From: Zhengitettix transpicula
Lineage: Eukaryota; Arthropoda; Insecta; Orthoptera; Tetrigidae
Direction of reading: 5' to 3'
Length of the DNA: 64,000 nt
Assembly: GCA_037074705.1 (NCBI GenBank)
Contig: CM073590.1
Span: 9,184,001 to 9,248,000 of the forward strand
The stretch's first letter is position 1. Each line of letters opens with the position of its first letter. Under the pieces are notes generated by a model. That model was not told the origin of the DNA. It saw only the letters and a program-made list of their open reading frames with translations, and did no database searches. Made by a program: the position numbers and the translations under genes. This document shows positions 24,989 through 35,929 of the stretch, one piece after another.

Positions 24989-25169
24989 ATTTATTATGGT
25001 TAAATTGAATAATATTTTTTTGACTAATAGACTTATATAAAATATTTAATTTCATTATAAATTTAGATTGTTATAACTGTTATATCTCATTATTAAACGT
25101 ATTCCTTTGCGAAATTATTTATAGACCGTTTAAAGAAATTGGTTATAGAAGTAATTATAACACATCCAT
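24989..25169 (+). repeat. 179-bp direct repeat, right copy
   Basis: Near-identical partner of 23,381-23,559, ending AACACATCCAT. Flanking bases differ on both sides. Confidence 0.92.
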
Positions 25170-25479
25170 AAATAAACGAAGTAAAAGTCACTCCTCGGAA
25201 TAATGACGAGAAATCTGGCCTCCCGTACTAAGTTTAGGTCGTATATGAATCAAATTAAAAAGCAATTTAATAAATCTAAAATTTTACAAAGCAACACATT
25301 ACATACTTGGAACAAAATTAATCTCAACTCCTAGGAAAATTATATGGTGAATATTTCTCTGGTGGTGATCTTATATAGACAGCTATCTCTCCTTAAATTA
25401 ATTCAATGTTTTCGCAGAAAAAACTTGGTAACATTATTCAGGAAGGGTAATTGTGTATCTGAGTCACGAACTTTACGTC

Positions 25480-25700
25480 TATGTAACTAACCGCTAGGGT
25501 TGGCAGAACATGCATAGGTGTGAACGCAATTAACACACAGGAACCTCATGGGCACAAGTCTGCATACCACCAGCAGGAATGCCATTAAATATGCACTCCC
25601 AAGGACACCTGCTGCCATTAGATATTCATGCATTCTGCAGGCGTCAGACCTGCGGTCGGTGCTCAAATCTTCTTGAACAATTGTCTAACGGCGTTGTGAG
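25480..25700. promoter_or_regulatory. Candidate conserved non-coding island (possible enhancer)
   Basis: This is a mixed-base stretch inside AT-rich intron. It contains TGCCATTAAATATGCA and a related TGCCATTAGATATTCATGCA, both with ATTA homeodomain-type cores, plus an E-box (CACCTG) and several TGCATG-like words. No ORF or transposon match. The enhancer role is inference from composition and motif clustering only. Confidence 0.3.
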
Positions 25701-26956
25701 TTAAGCGGGGAGATTAAAAAATTTAAGAAAAATGTTAACACAGGATTTAAATGGATATTTTAAATCTGATGATTTATATACAGCGTTGTCCCACAGAAGC
25801 GACAACAGTGGTGCCTAATGTACTCATTTAATATGTTCTGATTTTGTTTTCCCTAATCATACGATACTGAGTTTTCTACAACAAGAACGGGGCTTATTTA
25901 TTTCTTTGAAATGACGTTCCTATTCAAAACTAGTTAGTGTATACTAGTAAGATTATGTTCATACACAAGAAGCATAACATTCAACTTATCGAAATTCTTA
26001 TAATTTATACCATTTAAAAAGTCATAGAAAAATAAATGCAATAATATAAACGGCTGTTACATAATACCAAGCCTTATATTGCTAAATAAGTATTTGTTTT
26101 AAAAGTACTAAATTCAGATAAATAATTGTTTACTAAGTTAATTATACATCAACAGATTAAATTGTTCAAAATTGACATATTATAATTACTACATTTTTAG
26201 TTGAAATAACGTATGTATAAATATTAATTATATGCAACGTCAAACTAAAACGGATGATCCACAATTTATGGTCCATTAGTTGGTTTTTTTTAAAAAAAAA
26301 TAAAGAATCATCATTACTTTGTAATCAGAATGATCGCAGAGGTAATTGCGGAAACTACAGAACGAATGAAGAGGCTACTGAAAGAATAGTAGTGTAATTT
26401 GGAATTAAGTTTAACTGGTCTTCAGCAGTTTACGTGGTTAATAAACTTTTCAACGATTAAGGGAGTTCTGAAATTGACACTTTTCCGTTCCAGAATTTCA
26501 TAATTTGTAAGTGTGGAATTTTTAAATCCTCTGAGCACATTATTTTCTCTCTGTGCTGTTTTTTCATGTATTTCATCCAGTCTTATTCTCTGAACAGTTA
26601 TCGAATTATTTCCATTTCCTGATGTCTTTCGACATCACTTGATGGTTATTTGCCACCTTCTTTGTTCGTATAGTTCGTCGATTAATCTCCCTCAGAATAA
26701 CAGGCATAGTCCACTGTCCATACATAAGTGGCTGAAATGATCGCGGTGTGATACTACACTTCACTTTAAATTGAATTATTATTTTTAATAGTTGAGGAAA
26801 ACTCTTCCTACGTTTTTTTAGATTCAACCTAAATTTATTTTCTTGAGGACTTTCCCGTAACAGTTCGAGAAGTAAATTTTCCAGTTGTTAATTGTCCTAT
26901 TTAGGAATGAAACTTTTCTCGTGTCTGTCATTTGTTTCCGACATTTTATTTGAAAC
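25701..26956. other. AT-rich DNA, nothing recognised
   Basis: A 73-codon minus ORF (26,827 down) is lysine/arginine-rich and unrecognised. Confidence 0.55.
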
Positions 26957-27035
26957 TTTCTCTACCCTTCCGCATCCCCCTTTTTAAAGCCCTTCCTATG
27001 CTATTAAAGGGTAGTTGCCTCCATTATGGAGTCTT
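26957..27035 (+). mobile_element. Family A retroposon, 3'-end fragment
   Basis: It matches the last part of family A, from CTACCCTTCCGCATCCCCC through CTATGCTATTAAAGGG to the GTTGCC-CCAT region, and then stops. Confidence 0.6.
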
Positions 27036-27059
27036 TTACTCCATATATGCGTATATATT

Positions 27060-27930
27060 GTAGAGATTACAAATATGTAATGAATTAATTAATAAATTGT
27101 TTCTTTAATTATTGGCGGCGTAACTTACAGGCCAGAGCATTTTAAATAACAGCATTGTTTGGCAATAATGCAGAGACGATAATGGTTGCGTGGTGTATTG
27201 TCGAGAAAGCAGATATCGACGCTCAGAATCTTTGCGATCACTCAGTTCGCAGTTGTCAGATGTTGAGAAAGCAGAATGTAACCCAGTTGTCAGATATTCA
27301 CTGAGCACAGCAAGTCACCGAGATAGTCAGAAAATATTAAAATGTAAAGTTACGCAGATATGCGGTCACGCAGTTAGACCAGTTACTCGAATATTCAGAG
27401 AGTGAGTGTGAGGTTTGGATGACTTGACCATGGTAGTCCAGTGGTGGTCGAATTCAGCGATTGGCTGAATATCATCCTGTTTCATTAAAGTTTTCACAGC
27501 AAACTGAGCGTGACAATACAAACTAAATGTTGTAAACTGGGTAGAGGAAGAAATCATTGCTATGGCCTGTTAGTGAAATTAGTGTTGCATAAAATTAAAA
27601 TAAATCACATGTGCGCAAACCAAAGAAACTGAAACTAAATGCTATGTAAAAAAAACTTTCATCTGTAAACCTTTCATTTACTTTCAGATTTCCATAACTT
27701 TGATAGATTTTTATAACTTTTCAGATTTGTAGTAGTTTTTGTTTATAATATAAAATTTTATTATTGTAAGTTTAAAATCTTTTTTTTCTGTCTTTATTGA
27801 AGGCCCAATAATAGGCGCTGAAATAAGGATTTCTCATAAAAACTGAGGCATTAACTTAAAATGTAAAATCAACTAAAATTAAATTTGTAGAATAAATAAT
27901 GTTTTGTTATCTCTTTAAATTTGATAATTT
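27060..27930 (+). mobile_element. Family B LTR-like repeat, decayed copy
   Basis: It has a TTGGCGGCG-containing start, a CAGTTGTCAGAT-rich low-complexity middle, TCAGATTTCC and GAAGGCCCAATAATAGGCGC, matching the order in family B copies. Boundaries are uncertain. Confidence 0.4.
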
Positions 27931-28479
27931 AAAAGTGACCTTCCTTCCATTTTCCCTTGAATTAAAAGTATTACTGCATATATACAAGTTTCACTATTAC
28001 AGATCAGTCAAATCAATTTATTGAATATTTTAATTGCAAGTTCAAAAAATATATATGGTTACTATTTCGAAGAGAGTCATTTTGCAGCTCGCCATAATGG
28101 ATTTATTGAGTTCGTTTTCGATGTTACTTGGACAATATAAAAATGAAGGTCACAGAGGTGTTTAGTTAACGGATATCGTAAAATAGCAAGTGATTCGTCC
28201 AGTAGAAATTCCAAGATTAAAACACGGGATATTATAGAAAGTAGGAGTAACTTGATTTTACCTGCTACGTTTTTTACTCAAATTTTAGCTCCATATTCAA
28301 TGACAATTAAAAGATACGAGAACTGATAATAGCTTGATATTATATAGCTACGGGAAGCATTTTATCCTTCTTATCTTATGAACAATATTGTGTTACTAAT
28401 TCACAACCTATGCAGCAAATACTTAAAAAAAATTATTGATCCCTACCTTGCTGGCTATTTTACCTTGTGAGCCACGCGA
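27931..28479. other. AT-rich DNA, nothing recognised
   Basis: No signal beyond composition. Confidence 0.6.
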
Positions 28480-28765
28480 GACTTAGGACGTTTCTGTTAT
28501 CTTGAGATTGGATATACGAGCCTGTGTGATAGGAACGATGGCCGATGACTCGCTTCCGTCGTTGCCAGAATGAAAGCCATCAATTGGCCGCGCTCACTGT
28601 CCTCGGCACGCTGTCTCCATCAATCACTCGACAAGGCCTCCCCTGCATGAATATTCTGCACTAATACATGCAAATGTTGGCAGCCGTGCAAAACTCGTTT
28701 TTATCTTTCTAGCGCGAATTATTACCCCAGCCGCCAACGTGATTCATGTAATGCTTTCAAGGGGA
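28480..28765. promoter_or_regulatory. Candidate conserved non-coding island with an octamer site
   Basis: The stretch has higher complexity and more GC than its surroundings, with ATGCAAAT (28,668-28,675, a POU-type octamer), CATGAATATTCTGCA and several CpGs. No transposon or ORF signature. The regulatory role is inference. Confidence 0.28.
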
Positions 28766-29595
28766 TTACGTGTGTTTAAAATATAGACCATCGGAACGTG
28801 TTAAAACCGCAATGCGAATTCCTGTATTAAGCTTTATGTGTGTTTCGGACTTTAAATTTCCCCTTTTGTACCCAGTTCCCCTTTCCAAACGGAGAGATGC
28901 AAGCCATCGCCCTCGTCTCCTTTCTGCGTGTTTGTAGTTTGCCCGCATCTAAGCGCTGCGTCAAGCACAGCTCGACTAGCAGAACTTTCTTTCGACAACA
29001 GCCAAACTTTAGAATGCCGCCGTTAAAAATAGTTACAATTTATGGCGACAAGTTCAAAGGCGGTGTCTCTTCTACTCAAGAAAATAACTTTATCTGATTA
29101 CTTGGTCGCGACTGTAATAGCATATTTCTTCTCCCCCATTACCAGTCAAATATTATATTCCGAGTGATCTGTAACTCTTTAAGTTTAATGTTCTGTATTG
29201 CGCCTTAGTCCTATAAAACTAAATAGCCTACGGAAATGTATATAAATCACATTAAAAAATAAAAAATAAATTGTCTTCACGGAGATTTTATTTGGTTTAA
29301 TACTTCAGTTAGTCCTCCGTTGACGAAATACGACTCGACACATACATGAATAAATGATTCAAACAAAACTGAGGAAACAGAATTAAAATAATATAAAAAA
29401 ACATTGTAATTATGATTTCGAAATTTTACTAATCTGAAAAATTTATGAATAACTATATATGACATAGAATTTTGGTTGCAAGGGAAATTACAAGCATATG
29501 CTATTCCCATTTCTAAGCCAAATTTATTTATATATCATCAATTTCGGTTAATATATATGGAATAATGTGGTAATACATGGAAATTAATTTTCCAT
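28766..29595. other. Mostly AT-rich DNA
   Basis: An 85-codon ORF at 28,840 overlaps the GC-richer island edge, with no recognisable domain. Confidence 0.5.
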
Positions 29596-29645
29596 TGTAC
29601 ATCTGATGAATTGTAAATTGAGGTCGAAATATTCTTAATTTAAAG
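29596..29645 (+). ncRNA. Hammerhead-ribozyme-like motif with perfect CUGAUGA
   Basis: CUGAUGA (29,603-29,609) is followed after 16 nt by GAAAUAU (29,626), then U. AUAU is palindromic and could replace ACGU. Confidence 0.28.
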
Positions 29646-29799
29646 TTTTTTGTTAATAAATTGCATCTTGACTGTGTTCAAACTCTTTTAATTATATAGA
29701 ATTTAGATAAATATATCTATTAATGTATAACTGCTTAATTATAATACATTAAGAGGAGAATAATAAATCAATTTTTGAACTAATACAGACATTATTTTA

Positions 29800-29850
29800 C
29801 TTAGAGCGTAACAACGTTTCGATACATACCCGTTTCTTCTTCCGGTTTTA
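29800..29850 (-). ncRNA. Hammerhead-ribozyme-like motif
   Basis: The minus strand reads CGGAAGA, AGAAACGGGUAUGUAUC (near-perfect GAAAC/GUAUC hairpin), GAAACGU, U, GUUACG. The first core bases are changed (CGGA for CUGA). Confidence 0.3.
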
Positions 29851-29989
29851 TTCCATAGTATTAAAACAAAATGAAACCAACATAACAATTAACAAATTAT
29901 TAAGATCACAAAATTAATTCATAAATTTATAATTTAGAAAATAAAATTCTGCGTTACAAATCACACGAATGAAAAGAATATAATTAGGA

Positions 29990-30470
29990 AACACATTTAA
30001 GACGTACATGAACAATTTAGCCAACATAAAACAAAAATGATAAAAAACAAATACACTAATTGTTTAATAAATTTTAGAAAGATTGATTAATGTTAATTGT
30101 TAATTTTAGTGTTAACCCCAATCAGTCATCAATTTGAATGAAAATATAATTCATCATTTTACAATTATTCAATTTTTAATTTCGAGTAGATTTCGACAAT
30201 ATTTCCACAGTCATCTGTAAAGTTTTACAGAAACATTTAAAATTTAAAAGGAATCCTATATATACAAAGAAATTATAAGAAACTATTACTTTTCAAAAAT
30301 GTTTCTGTAAAATTATTTTTAGTGTACAGATGACTGATAATAATATTGCCGAAATTTACTCCAAATTAAAAATTTAAGAACTGGAAAAGATAAATTAGTT
30401 TCCCGTTCAAATTGGTGACTGATGTAAACATTGGTGTTAATACTAAAATTAACAAATACATTAAGTTTTA
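29990..30470. mobile_element. Foldback element with arms of about 180-200 bp
   Basis: The left arm (about 30,088-30,262) contains TGTTAATTTTAGTGTTAACC, ATTTCGACAATATTTCCACA and TTTTACAGAAACATT. The right arm (about 30,297-30,462) carries all of these inverted. The centre is only about 40 bp, so a transcript would form a very long hairpin. No coding sequence; 29,990-30,087 is AT-rich flank. Confidence 0.85.
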
Positions 30471-30547
30471 CACATTAATGCATATGTTAGTATAATTATA
30501 GTGCAACCCATGCGTTTCCTTTTATACAACACTATACTTACAAAACA

Positions 30548-30612
30548 AATTTTTATTAGTCTTTATTTACAGTCGCACGAACCATTAATGTCATGAGCGA
30601 CTCCTTCCGTTA
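30548..30612 (-). mobile_element. SINE family C, decayed 3'-end fragment
   Basis: TCTTTATTTACAGTCGCACG then ATGTCATGAGCGACT corresponds in order to the 3' part of the 4.2-kb SINE. Confidence 0.45.
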
Positions 30613-31591
30613 CCCTATTTACATCTTTACAGCTTAATTATTAATTACATTCTCTTTGATTATGATATAATTTTTCTTAATTATTTAGGCAAAAAACTAC
30701 TAGACACATCCCTTCTATGAGGTAGATCTCTCTGCGTAAACTGAATAAGTAAAAAAGGCACTTCAGACATGACAAATGTGTCTAGATTAATTTTATACTA
30801 AAATTCTCAATACTGATTTATTAGTATAGGAGGAAATAGAGATTTTGTTCCCAATTAGTTTATAAATTCAGGATCTGAGTTACAAAGGTATTTTAACAGA
30901 AGTATTTAACAACCTTTCGTATGCTGATTGTAATTGTTGTAAGACTTTTAAAAAGGATTTTAACTTCCTATCGCAATTCGGCACGTAAACAGTAAAGAAA
31001 AACGAATTATATTGAATTTGTTTCTGATAATGAAATGATAAATGACGTTTGGAGTGTTTTTCTCTTAAACATCAAAGTAGTAGTAAACACTACAGAAAGA
31101 ATAGCGATTATTAATATAATCTAAACAAAATTCATTTTTCGATTGTAAATAGCTAAAACAGGACCCAAATAAACCTCATTAACTTTTCTTTATATTGTTT
31201 TATCTTGTTTTATGCAAACCGTTTTTATAAAAGCCTCTTAATAGCAATAATTTCCCAAATCGCTATTTACGCTCATGCAAAAGTTGTAACTCAAAAATTT
31301 GTATTATACGAACATCACTTTCTTTTACTTGCTCACTACTGAGCAAAGACTTTATGACGTATACCTAATAAAGAAATAATACATTCTTATTCTAACAGTC
31401 GGAAAAAATCATAACTTCTTTAGAGAGGCGGAACATAACCTCTAATTAAAATATGAAAACGGTTAATTCTTCTGACTAAGCCTTCAGTATTTTTCATTAA
31501 CGTTCAATAGATAAGATTTAATTAACTTGATACTATTTTAGTTGGTAGTTAAGTGAAAATTGTAATAAAACGCGGTGAAGTTATCAAATAA
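30613..31591. other. AT-rich DNA, nothing recognised
   Basis: Flanks the LINE fragment at 31.6 kb. No further coding match was seen upstream of its open frame. Confidence 0.55.
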
Positions 31592-31897
31592 AATCATGTA
31601 AGGACTAGAAAATCTTCAGAGTGGGCAGAAAAATTTGTCATACGGGGACCTGTTTTTAAATCATATACGGGTAACAAAGAGTGGAAAGACAAACGGGATA
31701 AGATTGAAAAACCAACTCACATTGGCAAAGGTGATCACAAATTTAAAATCAAAACAAGACCCCAAAAAAAAAACGTAGGGAAATTCTCATTCCTGAACAA
31801 ATCGATAGACGATCGGAACAATTTAGCAGCAGCAGTGTTTGAGGAGAATGTACCAATAAGAAAGTTTAAGAATAATAGAAATAAATTATTGAAGTGA
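31592..31897 (+). pseudogene. LINE open reading frame, C-terminal fragment (no ATG)
   Basis: An uninterrupted frame of 101 codons between stops (TAA at 31,589; TGA at 31,895) encodes YTGNKEWKDKRDKIEKPTHI, then GKGDHKFKI and VGKFSFLNKSIDD, and ends FKNNRNKLLK. The order YTG.--W.D--GDH.-KI--VGK.SF.N is typical of the extreme C terminus of insect LINE reverse transcriptases. Having no ATG, it is missed by start-codon ORF finding. It is a 5'-truncated copy without the RT core. Confidence 0.72.
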
Positions 31898-33169
31898 AGT
31901 GTATGCATCTATTATATAATATACATATAAATACTCGGTTTTATAGCACCTGTTTATAGTCAGATATTTCTTGTTATCGTCTACACTTAGCCCAATGTAA
32001 TTTCCATACATATACATTATAATTCATTATTGTTTCTTACCTAAGTACGAATAATTCATTCAAATAAGCGCAATGAAAAATTATAGCCGTAAAATTATGT
32101 TTAAATAATGATTTTAATGTACTCAAATAAATCATTAATTTGGGTAATATGGTAAGTTACTATTAAAGACCTATGATCCGTGTAATTAAAATATCCCTTA
32201 CAATAAAAAGAATACTTTAAGTAAACTTTTCAAATATTTAATTTTTTTTTATTTTATACGACTTGAATTTAATTTGAATAACAAAATAGGAAATCTTAAA
32301 AATACCATGAACGGTAATGACTGAAATTTAAAGTGGATGTTAACATGTTACGAGTATATCGGTATTCACGAAACTGATAAGTACTTCACTACATTAATCA
32401 TTCTTCTCAAGCTATTCTACTACCTGTGAAGCATTCATTTAAAGGAGTATTCAAAATACATCCATCACTTTCCGTTAGAGCGTAGTCGTAGTTTCTGTTT
32501 ACTGACTGGCGCAGAACTGTTGAACTCGGCAAAACCATTAATCACCACCTGACAGAGATACGAGAGTGAGGTGTTAACAAAGTTCGGCAACGCTTCTTCC
32601 TGGTGCCAAACTTAATCGACTACTGCACGTAGTTGTCTAAAATTGAGATTCAGTTCGCTATCGAGTTGCCGGCAAGAAATAGCTGGTAAAATGTTATTGT
32701 GAGTATAGATGTAATCAATTTTGTTTTGTAATTATTATTTTAAAATATTCCGTTGTACTATTGTTTTATTTTTTGAATAAAATAAATGTAAATATTAATT
32801 TTTCATAAATTATTTTTGAATATATTCCTATCTACGAGAAAAAAAGACCGAGATTTATAGTCAGCGCCTTACGATTCTATCACGAGTAAAATAATATCAG
32901 TTTCTTTCCATCATGGTTTGAAATTATAGCTTTTTCTTTCATTTTCAGTACGACTTGTCATTTACTTTCAGCGCATAAATGCATCCATGCTTTCTATTCC
33001 GAAGTTCAAGGATTTAATTCTGTATTGGAAAGGAACCTTTTCCTTCCGTTTTTCTTTCATATAATTTAAATGTATTTCACCACTTTCCACCCGTCAATAT
33101 TAAAATTATTCCTAAGTTAAACTTTGTAAAATGTTTTTATTATTATAATACCAAATTCAACTGTCACAC
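31898..33169. other. AT-rich DNA, nothing recognised
   Basis: No repeat partner or ORF. Confidence 0.6.
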
Positions 33170-34860
33170 CAATACAATGGCATTACCAGAAAACTACTAA
33201 AAGATACCAACGACTCTAAAAATTACACCTAACTTCAACAACTCAACGCAACTGACAAATAACTATGGTTTAAAACTAAACACCTGACCAAAACGAAAAC
33301 TGATATCCTCCCACTTAAAAAAGACAACCAATGGTTCACCAGCGAACATCTTCGCCCAACTATTGACCAACCAATTCTCCCCAACGCCTCCTCTTACATC
33401 AATCACAACCACACCATAAAAACTAAACTCCATTAGCCCCTACAACTATCCCCTCCCTAAACTCTTCACCCCTCCCCAAATCAAAATCGCAATAAAATAA
33501 CTAAAAAACAAAGCCTCCCCAGGACATGACCTCATAACCAACCGCCATCTAAAACATATCCAAAAAAAAACAATAATACTAATCACCTATATCTTCAATG
33601 CCATCCTCAGAACCACCTACTACCCAACCAAATGGAAACACGCCACCATAATCGTATTAGCCCCTGAAAATTACCGACCAATAAGTCTCCTTCCTACAAT
33701 TTCCGAACTATTCGAAAGATTTGATTTTCAACCAACTCTCCTTCCTAGTTCCCGACACACAAAATGGTTTTCGTCCAAAACTTTCCTGCTGCCATCAATT
33801 ATACTCCCTCTCCAACCTCATAAACAACTCCTTCCAACAACGCAAATACTGCATTGAAAAAGCTTTCGACGAAATTGATCACCCTTCCCTTCTTTCAAAA
33901 ATCAAAGATTACCTAACGACAGCCACTATAGAATTATCCTCAACTACCTCTCCAACAGAACCTTCTCCATCAAAATAAATAATCACATCTCCCAAGGAAG
34001 CGTTATTGCCTCCTTCCTGTACAACATCTTCTCCCACGATATCCCACAACATCTCGCCACTAGCACAATCGCCTTCACAGACGACATTGCCATCTCCTTT
34101 ATCAAACCTCCTCTCTCACCTCTTCAATCAGCACTCACCAACCTAGAGCAGTGGTCCAAACAATGGCCAATCATCATAAATCCCACCAAATCAGTAACCG
34201 TCCCATTCAAACTAACCAAGATCGCTCCTCCCCACATGCCCCTGTTTCTAAAAAATTTATAAATACCCACAAAAACAGAAACCACCTACCCAGGACTCTT
34301 CTTTGATTCAAAGCTATCATGGAAACCGCACATTAAACACCTCCTCTTCAAAATCAACCTTAAATTCAGAACTCTACGTCCCCTGCTAAACAGAAATTCC
34401 CCAATAACCCTCAGCACAAAACACCTAGTATCTATCTCCATAATGCAACCCACCTACGCGTCATCCATATGGGAAGCAACAGCCAAAATCCAACAAAACA
34501 AAACATAATCCTTCGCACCATTACTAATTCTCCTTGGTACCTCAGAAATTCCATCATCCACCACGACATTAAACTTCCCAAAGTCAACTCCTTAATCAGC
34601 AAATAAAAGCACCTTCCACCATCCTAACACCACGATTCAGCAATTCCATAGCAACCTTCCTCCATTCACTACACTCACGTTGCCGCAAAAGAAAACGTCC
34701 TATCTACCTCATCCTTCCCCCAGAACACTCTGGCACATCCTAACCCACCCCATCATCACACTAGCAGACCCCACTCACCCATTCCATCCAACCCATCAAA
34801 CTAACCATCACCAGTGAACCCTCATAGCCCAACAATGTATGCCTCTCACATAGACAAATT
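33170..34860 (+). pseudogene. Jockey-clade-like non-LTR retrotransposon, degenerate
   Basis: Broken frames on the + strand together cover an RT domain: YRPISLLPTISELFER near 33.67 kb, GFRPKLSCCHQLYSLSNLIN (33,774 on), KAFDEIDHPSLL, NHISQGSVIASFLYNIF near 34.0 kb, and the catalytic-type box AFTDDIAIS near 34.08 kb (normally YADD). PGLFFDSKLSWKPHIKHL lies in the thumb. Many stops and frameshifts interrupt it. The sense strand is extremely C- and A-rich and G-poor for about 1.6 kb. A probable 5' truncation removes most of the endonuclease and gag-like ORF. Confidence 0.85.
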
Positions 34861-35929
34861 AAGATACAAGAAAAAATTTGCAAAATTAGATTAATTCTGG
34901 ATTAACCTAATTACCAAGTTCCCATGTTAATTATGTACATAATTGAAATTCCATATAGTATAAACTATATGTAACCAAATAATAATCTCAAAAAAAGTTT
35001 TGTCTAATAAATTTTAAAAAATGGTCTATTTCCTAACGTTTCCTAAACTTAGTGTTTATTTATTTGTAATAAAATTGCGTAACCCGTTGGCATAATTTTG
35101 TTACAATTTAAAAACTATATTTGCGAGTTATTCTTAAGTCCTGTTATTGAATAACTGCATCAATTTATATCCGTCTCTCAACGTCGTAACTGTTTTAAAA
35201 CTTTCGAATTTATGGCTTTGTTGACTTAGAAATTTTCAAAATCTAGGATCATCAGTGACTCCAAGATCTAGCTGAAGGAAAGACATCTGATAAAAGCTAT
35301 ATAATTTGAAAACAAGTTAATATAATTTTTATGTGTCAATATTAAGGGTACTATTTATAAGTCCATCATTGTATTTAGTTTCTTACATATTTTAATTTAT
35401 TTCTTAACTATTAAAAGTGAATGAAACGAATGAAAAATAAACATTTTTCATGGAGCATGTGAAATCCAACAAATCCGCCCACCAAAACGTTTCGTGGAGT
35501 AGAAATATTGATTATTTTGACGGTTACATTTCCTGTGAATTTTTATCATTCTGAAACATAATTTTTTGAGCAACCATGCGTGGTATTCCGGGATTTATTA
35601 TTCATGAATTTGCACAATAGAAGCTTTAATACACATTCATAGTCCGTTGCCGAGTCGGGGCGTTTGAATTGATTCCCCCAGGTGTGTGCATAGGCACTTG
35701 CATTCACAGCAAAACTATAGGGGCGATGTATTGTTATGCATCGTAAACAGATACGCTCAACATAATAAATGTCCCGTGTGGAAAAAAAAGTGGTTTGACG
35801 GGAACAATACATCCTTTCATCCGATTTTTTTTCATTTCATTAATCATATTGCTAATTTTGTCTTTTGGAACGGTTCAACTTAATATTATTATGAACCCAG
35901 TCTGTATTAACTTCTCGTCGTTGATAACG
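34861..35929. other. AT-rich DNA with a small CpG-containing patch near 35.65 kb
   Basis: An 88-codon minus ORF (35,812 down to 35,546) is unrecognised. Confidence 0.5.

Noticed and set aside
35480..35505. Minus-strand CACGAAACGTTTTGG
   Set aside because: No CUGANGA-like core or stem II upstream.
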